A stretch of DNA of 64,000 nucleotides from an uncultured Mesonia sp. (GCA_958296185.1 CATQIB010000022.1:51497-115496), one strand, 5' to 3'. Shown: positions 53,917 to 63,758, counted from the first letter of the stretch. The notes: generated by a model not told the origin, from the letters alone. Made by a program: numbers and translations.

Positions 53917-55371
53917 TTAAACAGCGGGCTCGTGGTCTTTTTTTCGATAACCAAAAAGTTCTTGTTCTTTTATCATATCAGCGGTATTTTTGGGCAACAT
54001 CTCTTCCCATCCCGCTTGTTTGTCTGCAATCATTTGAAGCACTTTACGCGAGTAAATATCCAATACCTCTGGATCGGCATCTTTGATATCAATAACTTTC
54101 CCATTGTATTTAAAAAACTTATAAAGCTCTTTCATTCGCGGATGCACTTTTAAGTTATTAGAATCGATAACTTCACCGGTTTTATCATCCTTCCAAGGAT
54201 AAAGGTAAACCTTTAAGTTTTTAAAGAATAATTTACCAAAAGCCTCAAGAATTCCACCGCTTAAATGACGATAATATTTTTCATCAAAGATATCAATAAG
54301 GTTGTTTACCCCCATAGCAAGGCCCATTCTTTCTTTTGTAAAGCGAGAGAAATACTCTACCACTTTATAATACTGCTGGAAATTAGAAATCATTACAGTT
54401 TGCCCTAGTGAGCAAAGTAATTTAGCCCGATCCATAAAGTCTTTTTCATCAATTTCGCCCTCGGCCCTTAAGTTAGATAAGGTTATTTCAAAAATACTAA
54501 TTGCATTTTCTGGGTTAACTCTGTTTTCATCTAAAAATAACTCCAATGAGTTTTTATAAATGTCCATATTAACATTGGTCACCGGCCTAAAACTACCACG
54601 AAGCGCTAAAACATTCTTTTTGTAAAGCACTTTTGCAGGTAATACGTTTTTACCATCGGGTGAAAACATCACGGCCTCGGTCATACCATTCTTAACCAAT
54701 TGCAACGACATCAACCTATTATCGACATCTTTAAAAACAGGCCCCGAAAAATTTATGGTATCAATTTCAATTTGGTCTTTGTCTATATGGTCATAAAGAT
54801 AGCGCAGTAATTTTTTGGGAGAGTCATACTTGTAATAAGCTCCGTAAATTAAATTTACACCTAAAATTCCTAAGGTGTTTTGTTGAAGTCGTGCGTCATT
54901 TTCGTGAAAACGAACGTGTAATATTATTTCATTGTATTCGCCATCGGGGGTTACTTGATAACGTAAACCTACCCAGCCGTGACCTTTATATTTTTTTGCA
55001 AAATCTATAGTGGCAACGGTGTTGGCGAAACTAAAAAAAAGCTTATTAGGATGTTTTTCTCTAACAATGCGTTCTTCAATAAGGCGCATTTCGTGCGACA
55101 ACATTTTTTTTAAGCGGGCCTCGGTTACATAGCGATGGTCGTCTTCAACACCATAAATTGCATCGCTAAAATCCTTATCATAAGCACTCATAGTTTTAGC
55201 AATAGTACCCGAAGCACCTCCGGCCCTAAAAAAATTTCGAACCGTTTCTTGACCTGCACCAATCTCTGCAAAAGTACCGTAAATGTTTTTGTTTAAATTT
55301 ATGCGTAAAGCTTTACTTTTAATAGAAGGAATATTTTGAAATTCCCGATCTCCCATTATTGTTATTGGCAT
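53917..55371 (-). CDS. Conserved hypothetical protein of Bacteroidota, 484 residues
   Basis: A large soluble protein with no signal peptide or membrane segment. Recognisable conserved parts are RINLNKNIYGTFAEIGAGQE near the N-terminus, FFRAGGASGTIAKTMSAYDK, and GKLFFKNLKVYLYPWKDD towards the C-terminus. Homologues are often given conflicting names such as TonB-dependent receptor or nicotinate-nucleotide adenylyltransferase; neither is supported here, as there is no beta-barrel, plug or nucleotidyltransferase motif. The function is unknown. Confidence 0.75.
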   Translation of the reverse strand: MPITIMGDREFQNIPSIKSKALRINLNKNIYGTFAEIGAGQETVRNFFRAGGASGTIAKTMSAYDKDFSDAIYGVEDDHRYVTEARLKKMLSHEMRLIEERIVREKHPNKLFFSFANTVATIDFAKKYKGHGWVGLRYQVTPDGEYNEIILHVRFHENDARLQQNTLGILGVNLIYGAYYKYDSPKKLLRYLYDHIDKDQIEIDTINFSGPVFKDVDNRLMSLQLVKNGMTEAVMFSPDGKNVLPAKVLYKKNVLALRGSFRPVTNVNMDIYKNSLELFLDENRVNPENAISIFEITLSNLRAEGEIDEKDFMDRAKLLCSLGQTVMISNFQQYYKVVEYFSRFTKERMGLAMGVNNLIDIFDEKYYRHLSGGILEAFGKLFFKNLKVYLYPWKDDKTGEVIDSNNLKVHPRMKELYKFFKYNGKVIDIKDADPEVLDIYSRKVLQMIADKQAGWEEMLPKNTADMIKEQELFGYRKKDHEPAV

Positions 55372-55447
55372 ATTTTCTGGCTACTTAATTAATCAAGTTT
55401 GTCTTTATCAAAGGTAAACAATTGCTTTTTAAACAAAAAAATATCCC

Positions 55448-55455
55448 TACATTTG
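55448..55455 (+). promoter_or_regulatory. -7 box of the MBL-hydrolase promoter
   Basis: TACATTTG matches TAnnTTTG. It lies 16 bases upstream of the TTG at 55,471 and downstream of the ATG at 55,399, so the real protein must start after it. Confidence 0.5.
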
Positions 55456-55470
55456 TGTTTAAAAAATATT

Positions 55471-56232
55471 TTGGAAATCACTTTTCTTGGTACCGGAACT
55501 TCTCAAGGTATACCCATAATAGGTAGCAAACACCCTGTTTGTTTAAGTCAAAATCCAAAAGATAAACGTTTACGGGTAAGTTTATTGTTAAAATGGGAAA
55601 CCTATACCTTTGTAATTGATTGCGGTCCAGATTTTAGGCAGCAAATGCTTAATCAAAATGTGCAGCAACTCGACGGTATTTTATATACCCATGAACATAA
55701 CGATCATATCATTGGTTTAGACGATGTGCGCCCTTTTTACTTTAGACAAGGTGATATAAATCTATTTGCTAGTCAAAGGGTTATAAAAGCTTTAAAAAAG
55801 CGTTTTGACTATGTTTTTGAAAGCCATAATAAATATCCCGGAGCACCCAGTGTTAATCTTAATGAAATTGTAAATGAGCCTTTTGAAGTGGGAGGCAAGC
55901 AAGTAACCCCCATTGAAGTGATGCACAATACTTTACCAATTTTTGGGTTCAGGGTAGATAATATGGCTTATATCACCGATGCCAAAACCATTGATGCTAC
56001 TGAAAAATTAAAGCTGAAAAATTTAGATGTATTAATTTTAAATGCCTTGCGAAGAGAGCCACACCCTTCTCATTTAAATTTAGAAGAAGCGCTGGCGCTC
56101 ATAGAAGAATTGAAACCTAAAAAAGCCTATTTAACCCATATCAGTCATTTACTTGGCTTTCACGACGAAGTTGAACGCGAATTACCTGAAAATGTACATT
56201 TGGCTTACGATAACCTTAAATTAACTCTTTGA
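55471..56232 (+). CDS. MBL-fold metallo-hydrolase (PhnP/phosphodiesterase-like)
   Basis: About 253 residues from a TTG start. EITFLGTGTSQGIPIIG opens the fold, the metal motif is YTHEHNDHIIGLDDVRPF (HxHxDH), then FVIDCGPDFRQQML and the C-terminal LTHISHLLGFHDE. It resembles PhnP-type phosphoribosyl cyclic phosphodiesterases and other small phosphodiesterases. The longer frame from 55,399 adds non-conserved residues and would start upstream of the promoter box. It ends 2 bases before the next gene. Confidence 0.85.
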   Translation: MEITFLGTGTSQGIPIIGSKHPVCLSQNPKDKRLRVSLLLKWETYTFVIDCGPDFRQQMLNQNVQQLDGILYTHEHNDHIIGLDDVRPFYFRQGDINLFASQRVIKALKKRFDYVFESHNKYPGAPSVNLNEIVNEPFEVGGKQVTPIEVMHNTLPIFGFRVDNMAYITDAKTIDATEKLKLKNLDVLILNALRREPHPSHLNLEEALALIEELKPKKAYLTHISHLLGFHDEVERELPENVHLAYDNLKLTL

Positions 56233-56234
56233 TT

Positions 56235-56732
56235 ATGAGAAAAAGTATCTTTCTTTATCTTTTTTTGTTCACCTTATTGTTTGTTATTTTTCAATATACC
56301 AATTCTAAGAAAACTTTTGAACGCCTTAATTTGAAAATCACTGAACTAAAAGACGAAAGGGATGAAGCGCTGCTCATGCGAGATTCGATAATGCATTTGG
56401 AAACTGCACAGCAAGAACGATTTACCCTGCAAAGCAATGACAAAGCTAGAATGTACGTTGAAGATTTAGGCTTTGAAGCTACAGAACTTGCTCAATTGCT
56501 TGAACAGAAAATTGTTGGGGCCAATGCTATAGATCAAGATAACCCATATGTTCCTTACCAAGGTTTAAATGGAATTATGCGCATTAATAGTGTAAAAGTT
56601 TTAAATCACAAATGGGTGATAGCCGAGTTTACCGACGGCACTTATTGGGGTGAAGTACTACTCAATTATTTTATCAATGAAGATAAATCAATAGATATTG
56701 AGGTGAACAACGGCTTGCTTTACGCTAATTAA
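56235..56732 (+). CDS. Conserved hypothetical protein with N-terminal membrane anchor
   Basis: A 165-residue protein. An uncleaved helix (SIFLYLFLFTLLFVIFQYT, about 3-22) is followed by a coiled coil (ERLNLKITELKDERDEALLM) and a small C-terminal beta domain (KWVIAEFTDGTYWGEVLLNY). The ATG at 56,235 is preferred over a TTG six bases earlier. It is probably co-transcribed with the MBL hydrolase. The function is unknown. Confidence 0.72.
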   Translation: MRKSIFLYLFLFTLLFVIFQYTNSKKTFERLNLKITELKDERDEALLMRDSIMHLETAQQERFTLQSNDKARMYVEDLGFEATELAQLLEQKIVGANAIDQDNPYVPYQGLNGIMRINSVKVLNHKWVIAEFTDGTYWGEVLLNYFINEDKSIDIEVNNGLLYAN

Positions 56733-57388
56733 CTCCAATTGGTGCGTTGCGTTAACCACTGCTTAAATTCTTGAAAATTAGGCGGACAAACACCGTGACC
56801 CACTGGAAATTCAGAATAAGTATAAGCAATGTTTTTTTGGGCTAGATAATCTTTGTTTTTTCTGGCCCAGCTAACCGGGATCACCTGATCAACGCTCCCG
56901 TGCGAACCGTATATTTCAACTTTATTCTCTTGCGTCGTTGCGGATTTTATAATAGGTTCGTGAATATATCCGCTTAAAGCTATCACATTTTTTACTAATC
57001 CGGGGTACGACAATGCGGTAGCATAACTTAAAATTGCTCCTTGACTAAAACCCAGAAGCGTTATTTCTTGAGGATTAACCGGGTAAGCCTCCAGTGCTTC
57101 TTCAATAAATTGATGAACCAATTCTCGTGAAGCAACAGCTTGCTCATCATTGGTAAATTTGTTTTGATTGGCGTCAAAATTTATTTCGTACCAAGCGTGA
57201 CCATAGGGAACCATGTCTAAAGGAGCTTGAACCGATAGAATAAGGTAGCGCTCGTCTAATTCTGGTGAAAAACTAAACAAATCTTCTGCGTTGCTCCCAT
57301 AGCCATGCAGCATAATAATAGTGGGAGCAAGGGTACTTAAACTTGATGGTCTCACAAGATGCTTTAAGCATAAATCTTTTGTTGTCAT
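56729..57388 (-). CDS. Alpha/beta hydrolase (carboxylesterase/phospholipase type)
   Basis: A 219-residue hydrolase: oxyanion-loop HGYGSNAEDL, nucleophile elbow LLGFSQGAIL with Ser, Asp in GSVDQVIPV and His in FPVGHGVCP. The size and motifs fit the phospholipase/carboxylesterase (YpfH, acyl-protein thioesterase-like) family. Cytoplasmic. It overlaps the membrane-protein gene upstream by 4 bases, in the same operon as the dihydroorotase-like gene. Confidence 0.88.
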   Translation of the reverse strand: MTTKDLCLKHLVRPSSLSTLAPTIIMLHGYGSNAEDLFSFSPELDERYLILSVQAPLDMVPYGHAWYEINFDANQNKFTNDEQAVASRELVHQFIEEALEAYPVNPQEITLLGFSQGAILSYATALSYPGLVKNVIALSGYIHEPIIKSATTQENKVEIYGSHGSVDQVIPVSWARKNKDYLAQKNIAYTYSEFPVGHGVCPPNFQEFKQWLTQRTNWS

Positions 57389-57720
57389 GGCGCTATAGTT
57401 TTAAACCAGTTTTGAAAATAATTACCCACTAGAGGTATGAGTACACGTCTTCCTTGAACGGCTCCTAAAAATGCATAGAACCACAAAACGAAGAACAAAA
57501 TCCAGAAAGGGAATATGAATACTAAATTATTAAATCCGCTAATGATTATAAATACCGAAATTTGTAGAAGATGCAACCCAATGGCTTGCCGAATATGAAA
57601 ACTGGCAAATTGATTTTTTTCTTCGGCGTTCATAAAAAGGGCTATTAGTCCGCCAACAAAAGTGATATAGCTGATGATGGCTGTATTTTTACCTTTATCT
57701 ATATTTGCATCTGTTTTCAT
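57385..57720 (-). CDS. Small multi-spanning membrane protein (DUF4870/Tic20-like)
   Basis: A 111-residue protein with three to four membrane helices. Layout and phrases (SYITFVGGLIALFMN, FASFHIRQAIGLHLLQIS, WFYAFLGAVQGRR) resemble DUF4870/Tic20-type proteins. It overlaps both neighbours by 4 bases in a tightly coupled minus-strand operon. The function is unknown. Confidence 0.75.
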   Translation of the reverse strand: MKTDANIDKGKNTAIISYITFVGGLIALFMNAEEKNQFASFHIRQAIGLHLLQISVFIIISGFNNLVFIFPFWILFFVLWFYAFLGAVQGRRVLIPLVGNYFQNWFKTIAP

Positions 57721-58976
57721 AATTGTTTTAGCAATAATTGATTGTTGTGAAATACACCTATGGCTTTTCCTTTTAATTCTTCACCGTAAAAAATACTGTT
57801 TTTGTTACTACTGATTACATCCTGCTCAGAAAATGTATAATCCTCGTTTGGTAAAAATAAGCTTAGGGAGGCTTTTTGCCCTTCTTGAATGCTAAATTCT
57901 TGTAGCTGAAATACTTTTCTGCTTTGGGTGAGAAGGCTAATTGCCTTTTCGAGTCCAAATAAGCGGTTTAACGCTCCAAAAGCTGATTCTAAACCGATGC
58001 TGCCGGGTAGCGCGTGCTCAAATTCTACGTGTTTCTCTTCGGGAGTGCGAGGTAAGTGGTCGCAGGTAACGCAATCTATAATGCCCGACTCCACAGCCTC
58101 AACCAACGCCAACCGATCTTCTTCATCGCGTAGTGGAGGCATAACTTTTTTTGCCGTATCAAATTCGTGTAAAACGGCATCGTTGTAAAATAACTGGTGT
58201 ATTGCAACTCCACAGGTCACTTGAAGACCATCCGCTTTAGCTTCTTCAATTAATTTAAGGACATTTTTTGTAGATACAAAGGGGATGTGTAATTTACCGC
58301 CTGTATAAGCCAAAATGGCTAGGTCTCTTTTTATTTGTATTTCTTCTGCAATTGCGGGTATTCCTTTTAACCCCAATTGCAGGCTGTTTAAACTTTCGTG
58401 TACCTGTGCTTCTCTTGCTATTTGTTTTTCTAAGGGGTATGATTGAACAAGACCACCAAATCCTTGTGCGTATTGAAGTGCAATTTTTAAGATGTTGGGG
58501 TTTTCAATAGGTTGCTTATAATCTGTAAATGCAATGGCTCCGGCTTGATGCATTTCAAATAACTCAGCCAAATCTTTCCCTTTTGAGTTTTTGGTTAAAG
58601 CACCAAAAGGTAAAACCTCAACCGCCTGAGAAAGGTTGTATTGTTGGGCAAAGCGAACACCAGTTTGGGTATCGGTTACAGGATTGGTGTTGGGATTTAA
58701 GCCAATTTGGGCAAAACCGTTAAGACCAGCTGTTTTTATACCGTTTATTAAAGTTTCTCGGTCCTCAAAACCCGGTTCACCAAAAGATACACTTGGGTCA
58801 AACCAAGAAGGAGATAAATGTAGGTTTTCAATGGCTATTAATTCTGCCTCTTGATGCTCAATGTTGTCGTCAATTTTAATAATTGTTCCATTTTCTATTA
58901 AAACATCCTGAACGGCTTGATGGTGTTTGGAGTTTACGTCTATTATGCGTACAGCCTTTAGAATTAATTTTTTCAT
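57717..58976 (-). CDS. Dihydroorotase homologue lacking the HxH metal motif
   Basis: About 419 residues of the amidohydrolase/dihydroorotase class. The fold signatures CDHLPRTPEEK, HALPGSIGLESAFG and LKAVRIIDVNS are present, but the usual DxHxHxREPG reads DPSVSFGEPG here, so both His ligands of the first metal are Ser. This matches the pattern of non-catalytic PyrC-like subunits that assemble with aspartate transcarbamoylase. The ATG at 58,976 is chosen because the upstream gene stops at 58,979 and MKKLILKAV is the family start; a longer frame begins inside that gene. Confidence 0.85.
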   Translation of the reverse strand: MKKLILKAVRIIDVNSKHHQAVQDVLIENGTIIKIDDNIEHQEAELIAIENLHLSPSWFDPSVSFGEPGFEDRETLINGIKTAGLNGFAQIGLNPNTNPVTDTQTGVRFAQQYNLSQAVEVLPFGALTKNSKGKDLAELFEMHQAGAIAFTDYKQPIENPNILKIALQYAQGFGGLVQSYPLEKQIAREAQVHESLNSLQLGLKGIPAIAEEIQIKRDLAILAYTGGKLHIPFVSTKNVLKLIEEAKADGLQVTCGVAIHQLFYNDAVLHEFDTAKKVMPPLRDEEDRLALVEAVESGIIDCVTCDHLPRTPEEKHVEFEHALPGSIGLESAFGALNRLFGLEKAISLLTQSRKVFQLQEFSIQEGQKASLSLFLPNEDYTFSEQDVISSNKNSIFYGEELKGKAIGVFHNNQLLLKQL

Positions 58977-58978
58977 AG

Positions 58979-60904
58979 TTATTTGAGGCGTTTTAAAAGC
59001 AGCGTTTCTATCAATAAAAACAGCATGGCAAAAATAATAAACCATTTCCAAAGTTGCTGTTCCTCACTTTGTTTATTTACCAAATTTACAAAACCGGCTA
59101 TAGATTCGTGTTTTTCAAAAGTTTCAAAAGCATTAATTTCACTTTTGTCTATTTTAGACTCCTTGCGCGGATAGTTAAATGCCAATCGTCCCAGTGTATC
59201 TTTTCCATTTAAAAGCTTGTAGAAACCTGCAAAGTGGGGTTCTTGATTAAGCGAGATTTGCAAATAGTCATCAAAGATGCGTTGTCTGGGTATAAAGCTC
59301 TCTTGCGTATGCACTAATTCTACAATTTGATCTTTCCCTAAAGCAAAGGGCAAATGGATTTCTTCATTGGTATAAGTAGTATGGTACAAGATTTTTTGTG
59401 CACCGCTATTTTTTGCGATAGTATATAAACTGGGCACAATGAGGGGTGAGCGTTTAAAATTAGAATTTTCTTTATTAAAAGCCGCTGCAAAAGCATACAC
59501 ATTTCTGTTCTCGACAAGAAATGGTTCGCCTGTTGAAAAACTGATTATATTAGCTTGAATTCCACTTAAACTGAAATATGAGCTGACCTTCGGGTAGTCA
59601 AAATTGGTTGTTTTCTTTTTAAATACACCTTTTAAAAGTGGATGCTCGTAGTTAATTTTGGCAATTTTTAATTCATTTTGATTAAAATCTCCGATACCTA
59701 TTCCTTGCTCCTGGGCAAATTGCCTTAAATTTTTATCGATTTGCACATCAGGCAAAATAAAAATTAATTGTTTTTGTTTGTCTAGATGTGTTTTTAGGTG
59801 TCCCGATAAGGCAGTAGGAATACTTTTTAATTCATTAAGAACAATTAGATCAGCCTCTTGCAATACTTTATAGTCAATAGTGTTTAAAGTAAAGTTATTA
59901 TAAGTAAAATCGGGATCGTTTGAGAAAATGTGCTTTAAAAAATCATCACTAACCGAATTAATACTTACAATGTTAATGGGCGGTATTTGTTGCTTGGTGA
60001 AATAAAGAAAGTTATCATAAGCAAGATCATTTTGATCAACCTCAATTCTTCCTTGGCGGATGCTACTCTGGTTTATTATGAATGGTAAGGTTTGCTTTAA
60101 ACTATCTTGAAAAATTAAAGTCCTTTTGCCTAATAATTTATTGTGATCATAAACACTTACACTTATGGGTTGATCAATTGAAGTGTTTGAACTAAAGCTT
60201 GCCCATAAGGCTAATGTCTCATTGGTATTCTGTTTAATATAAGCTGTATCTATTTTTACATTGGTATGTTTCTTGGCTTGATAATGAACCCAATGCCTGT
60301 CAGTTGTCTTTGCTGCTATAGAATCTGTGTGGTTAGAAGCGTGTAAACCATCGCTTAATATCAAGAAGGTATAAGGAAGATTTGGGTTTTCATGTAAACG
60401 CTCTACATTTAAATAAATTTCTTTAAAATCGGGTTGTGTAGGACTGTAATCTAAATCAAATAATTCATCTTGAAACTCATTTATGCTTATGTTGCTATAG
60501 GTATGGTTGTTGGTAACCAGATTAAAGGTTTTATCTTTTGGTAAGTATTGAAGCAATTCTTGTTTGGCTTGTTCAAAAAGGCTTATCCCTTGATTTTTAT
60601 GTTGCATACTTAAAGAATTGTCTAAGTAAACATTTAGTGTCTGATCTTCGTACTTTTTTGTTTTTGCGGGTATAAAAGGTTCAGCAAAAGCTAGTATTAT
60701 AGCCGATAACATTAAAAGCCTAGAAAGTAATACCAACCATTTTTTTAATTGAGAGCTTTTTCTTGATTGTAACTCGATTTTTTTTAGAAAAGCAACGTTA
60801 GTAAAGGGGGTGCTTTTAAATTTTCTAAACTGAAAAAGATGAATTAAAATAGGAATAAGCAGTAGGAATAACCCGTACAATACGGCTATATTTTTAAATG
60901 CCAT
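58979..60904 (-). CDS. BatA-domain membrane protein (aerotolerance-type)
   Basis: A 641-residue protein. The N-terminal BatA/aerotolerance-regulator domain (IAVLYGLFLLLIPILIHLFQ, then KKWLVLLSRLLMLSAIILAF) has two membrane helices; a vWA-like region follows (NVYLDNSLSMQHKNQG with a MIDAS-like DNSLS), then a long extracytoplasmic part and a C-terminal helix (LWKWFIIFAMLFLLIET). Its start overlaps the histidine kinase end by 11 bases. A role in envelope stress tolerance is inferred from the family. Confidence 0.82.
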   Translation of the reverse strand: MAFKNIAVLYGLFLLLIPILIHLFQFRKFKSTPFTNVAFLKKIELQSRKSSQLKKWLVLLSRLLMLSAIILAFAEPFIPAKTKKYEDQTLNVYLDNSLSMQHKNQGISLFEQAKQELLQYLPKDKTFNLVTNNHTYSNISINEFQDELFDLDYSPTQPDFKEIYLNVERLHENPNLPYTFLILSDGLHASNHTDSIAAKTTDRHWVHYQAKKHTNVKIDTAYIKQNTNETLALWASFSSNTSIDQPISVSVYDHNKLLGKRTLIFQDSLKQTLPFIINQSSIRQGRIEVDQNDLAYDNFLYFTKQQIPPINIVSINSVSDDFLKHIFSNDPDFTYNNFTLNTIDYKVLQEADLIVLNELKSIPTALSGHLKTHLDKQKQLIFILPDVQIDKNLRQFAQEQGIGIGDFNQNELKIAKINYEHPLLKGVFKKKTTNFDYPKVSSYFSLSGIQANIISFSTGEPFLVENRNVYAFAAAFNKENSNFKRSPLIVPSLYTIAKNSGAQKILYHTTYTNEEIHLPFALGKDQIVELVHTQESFIPRQRIFDDYLQISLNQEPHFAGFYKLLNGKDTLGRLAFNYPRKESKIDKSEINAFETFEKHESIAGFVNLVNKQSEEQQLWKWFIIFAMLFLLIETLLLKRLK

Positions 60905-62111
60905 TGTCTATCACTTTTTTTAAAGTAAAACTAACGCTAGTATACTTATTTTCTTCAGATTCTAAACATACGTCACCTCCTAATTGCTTAACTAGTTTTT
61001 GAACTGTTGGTAAGCCTATACCAGTGCCTTTATTCCCGTTTCGATCTGGTTTTTCTTCGGTAAAAAACAATTTAAAAACATCTTTTTGTTTGTTTTTGGC
61101 AATTCCCATTCCATTATCGGTTACTGTAATCAAATAATTAAAATCGTCTTCTTTAATATTTATATCAATAACAATCTTGGATTTGTCGTTATATTTTAAG
61201 CTATTGCCCAATAAGTTAAGTAGAATCTGTTCTAATAATACTTTGTTGGTTAGTATTTCTGTGTTTTTTTCGGGGATGTTAATCTCGCAAGGCTGATTGA
61301 TTTGGAGCAAATCAATAATATCTTCTAGCAGATAATTAAAATCAACAATTTCCATCTCATTCTGTGCGTCTTCTTCACGGGCATAATAAGACAGTACTCT
61401 CTCGGTATAAGCGCTTAATTTTAATCCTGAAGATTTTAGGTAATCTAAATATTGCTTACCTGTATCATCAATATTTTCTTGATATTTCGCCTTGAGTAAA
61501 TCTATGGTTAAAACAATATTGGCTAAGGGCATTTTAATGTCGTGACTCACTTGGTTGGCGAATTGTTTAAGTTCTTTGTTTTTTTGTTCTAGAGACTTTT
61601 TTATGTGCTGTAAGGATTGTAAACTCTTCCTGAGTTCCAGTAAATTCATTACTTGGTTGGCCAAGTAGCGCATAGATTGTTTTCTTGAAGCACTTAATGA
61701 ATTGGGTTTAAAATCTACCACACATAGGGTGCCCAAAACATTTTGTTTCTTATCGTACAATTTCATGCCAAAGTAATAGCGAATGGGGCTTTCTTTTTGC
61801 TTCACAAAGGGGTTGTTAAAAAAACGATCGTCTTTGAAAGTATCGGTAACCTCCAAGAAGTCTCGGTTTTGAGAAATGGTAAATTTACAAAAGGAGTCCT
61901 CTTTAGGCGTTTGTTTTATATTTAAACCATAAAAAGATTTAAACCACTGCTTGTCATCGTTAATAAATGAAATAAAAGATACGGGCATTTGACATAAAGT
62001 AGCCGCTAGTCGTGTCAACTCATCGTAAGACTGCTCATCAGGACTATCGATTATATCGTAGGTTCTTAACGACTCTAACCTTTTTACTTCTTTTACCTTG
62101 CTTTTACTCAT
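60894..62111 (-). CDS. GAF-domain sensor histidine kinase
   Basis: A 405-residue kinase without membrane segments. Residues about 20-165 form a GAF domain (LAATLCQMPVSFISFINDDK, FCKFTISQNRDFLEV). A coiled coil and HisKA follow with FANQVSHDIKMPLANIVLT (phospho-His), then HATPase motifs LLNLLGNSLKYND (N box), VTDNGMGIAK (G1) and GNKGTGIGLPTV (G2). Soluble sensing of a small ligand or redox state is likely. No cognate regulator is adjacent. Confidence 0.9.
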   Translation of the reverse strand: MSKSKVKEVKRLESLRTYDIIDSPDEQSYDELTRLAATLCQMPVSFISFINDDKQWFKSFYGLNIKQTPKEDSFCKFTISQNRDFLEVTDTFKDDRFFNNPFVKQKESPIRYYFGMKLYDKKQNVLGTLCVVDFKPNSLSASRKQSMRYLANQVMNLLELRKSLQSLQHIKKSLEQKNKELKQFANQVSHDIKMPLANIVLTIDLLKAKYQENIDDTGKQYLDYLKSSGLKLSAYTERVLSYYAREEDAQNEMEIVDFNYLLEDIIDLLQINQPCEINIPEKNTEILTNKVLLEQILLNLLGNSLKYNDKSKIVIDINIKEDDFNYLITVTDNGMGIAKNKQKDVFKLFFTEEKPDRNGNKGTGIGLPTVQKLVKQLGGDVCLESEENKYTSVSFTLKKVIDNGI

Positions 62112-62179
62112 AAAGCGATTGGGGCTTAAACTTAAATTTTAGTAAATATAAAAAACAAATAATTGGATTGGACACAATA

Positions 62180-62935
62180 TTAAAATTTCTCAAAAACGCC
62201 TAGCCCAAATAAGGCAAAATCATATTTCACTGGGTCTATGGGATCTAATTTGCGTAGCGCATGATCTAATTCTTGCACTGCTTTTAAATCGTTTTGTTTT
62301 CGTTTTAAAACCCCTAATTTTCTTGCTATGTTACCCGAATGTACATCTAATGGGCAAGACAATTGGGCTGGTTCTAAGCCTTGCAATAAACCAAAATCAA
62401 CTCCCTTGTCTGAGGGTCTTACCATCCACCTTAAAAACATATTTATACGCTTTGCAGCTGAATTTTTTAAAGGGTCACTTACATGTTTTTGCGTTCTTCT
62501 TAAGTGCGGAATACTAAAAAATAATGTTTTGAATTGATGAATTCCATTGGGCATTGGATTTTGATTTTCAAAAACATTCTGTAAGCCGCCATGCCGCTTG
62601 TAAATATTTTGTAAAGACTTGATGAAAAATATAAAGTCTTCACCATTAAAGGTACGGTGTTTAAAGTTCAATAGGTCTTTTAAATCGGTTTCTTGATGAT
62701 TCATCACAAAATCGAATGGTGACTCTTGTAAAAGCTGATTCATTCTAAAACCATTTTTCACTATACTTTTACGATTTCCCCAAGCTATTGTTGCAACCAA
62801 AAACGCGCTTATTTCAATATCTTCCTTTTTTGTAAATTGATGCGGAATCACAATTGGGTCGGTTTCAATAAAATCAGGTTGTTCGTAATATTCGGCTTTC
62901 GCATCTAAAAAGTCTTTCAAGTCTTGTTTGTTCAT
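62180..62935 (-). CDS. TIGR02757-family protein
   Basis: A 251-residue conserved protein: LKDFLDAKAEYYEQPDFIET, DPIVIPHQFTKKEDIEISAF, KRINMFLRWMVRPSDKGVDF and CPLDVHSGNIARKLGVLKRK. These are hallmarks of the TIGR02757 family found mainly in Bacteroidota; a helix-hairpin-helix DNA-glycosylase-like fold has been suggested for it, but the function is unproven. Transcribed alone. Confidence 0.85.
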   Translation of the reverse strand: MNKQDLKDFLDAKAEYYEQPDFIETDPIVIPHQFTKKEDIEISAFLVATIAWGNRKSIVKNGFRMNQLLQESPFDFVMNHQETDLKDLLNFKHRTFNGEDFIFFIKSLQNIYKRHGGLQNVFENQNPMPNGIHQFKTLFFSIPHLRRTQKHVSDPLKNSAAKRINMFLRWMVRPSDKGVDFGLLQGLEPAQLSCPLDVHSGNIARKLGVLKRKQNDLKAVQELDHALRKLDPIDPVKYDFALFGLGVFEKF

Positions 62936-63098
62936 CGATTAATTTTAAAAATTTTACTTTGATTCAAACGATTAAAGCGATCAATTTAAATTACTTAATT
63001 GACGTTTTTATTTTTGATAAATACCATTTATAAAAAGTATTTATGAAATGGAGCTTTAGGCTAGAATTAAATCCGCGTAAGCATTATAATTAACCTTA

Positions 63099-63758
63099 TT
63101 AAACGATTGCACCATCTACCATGGTTAATTTTCTGTCGGCCATATCGGCAAGTTCTCTGTTGTGGGTTACAATCACAAAAGTCTGCCCAAATTCTTCTCT
63201 TAATTTAAAAAACAATTGGTGTAAATTATCAGCCGATTCAGAATCTAAGTTTCCCGAGGGTTCATCGGCCAAAATAACAGGCGGATTGTTAATTAAAGCT
63301 CGGGCAACCGCTACACGTTGTTGCTCACCACCACTCAAGGCAGAAGGTTTATGCTGCGCCCTGTCTTTTAAACCAAGAAAACTTAATAATTCTAATGCAC
63401 GTTTTTCCAACTGATTTTTAGGGGTTCCTTTAATAAACCCTGGGATGCATACATTTTCTAAAGCGGTAAATTCTGGTAATAACTGATGAAATTGAAAAAT
63501 GAAGCCTATATTTTCGTTTCTAAAAGCCGCCAGCTCTTTTTTACTAAGCTTTAGGGTGTTTATTCCGTTTATTTCTACGGTAGTATCTTCTTCTCTGGCA
63601 GGCTTGTCAAGTGTTCCTAAAATTTGTAATAATGTGGTTTTACCTGCACCCGAAGCACCTACAATAGAAATTATTTCTCCTGCTTGAACTTGTAAATCTA
63701 CTGCGTTCAATACGTGAAAATCATCATAAAATTTATGTAAATTATGAACTTGTATCAT
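63099..63758 (-). CDS. LolD/MacB-type ABC transporter ATPase
   Basis: A 219-residue ATPase: Walker [17 protein letters not shown]-loop [13 protein letters not shown], signature [15 protein letters not shown], Walker [13 protein letters not shown] and switch VTHNREL. This is the pattern of LolD-like ATPases that drive lipoprotein release or FtsX/MacB permeases. No permease is adjacent in the window; the MacB-like permease at 42,572 is a possible but unproven partner. Confidence 0.9.
   Translation of the reverse strand: MIQVHNLHKFYDDFHVLNAVDLQVQAGEIISIVGASGAGKTTLLQILGTLDKPAREEDTTVEINGINTLKLSKKELAAFRNENIGFIFQFHQLLPEFTALENVCIPGFIKGTPKNQLEKRALELLSFLGLKDRAQHKPSALSGGEQQRVAVARALINNPPVILADEPSGNLDSESADNLHQLFFKLREEFGQTFVIVTHNRELADMADRKLTMVDGAIV

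Noticed and set aside
58977..59051. Upstream start of the dihydroorotase homologue
   Set aside because: It would overlap the BatA-like gene by about 70 bases, and the family start MKKLILKAV is at 58,976.
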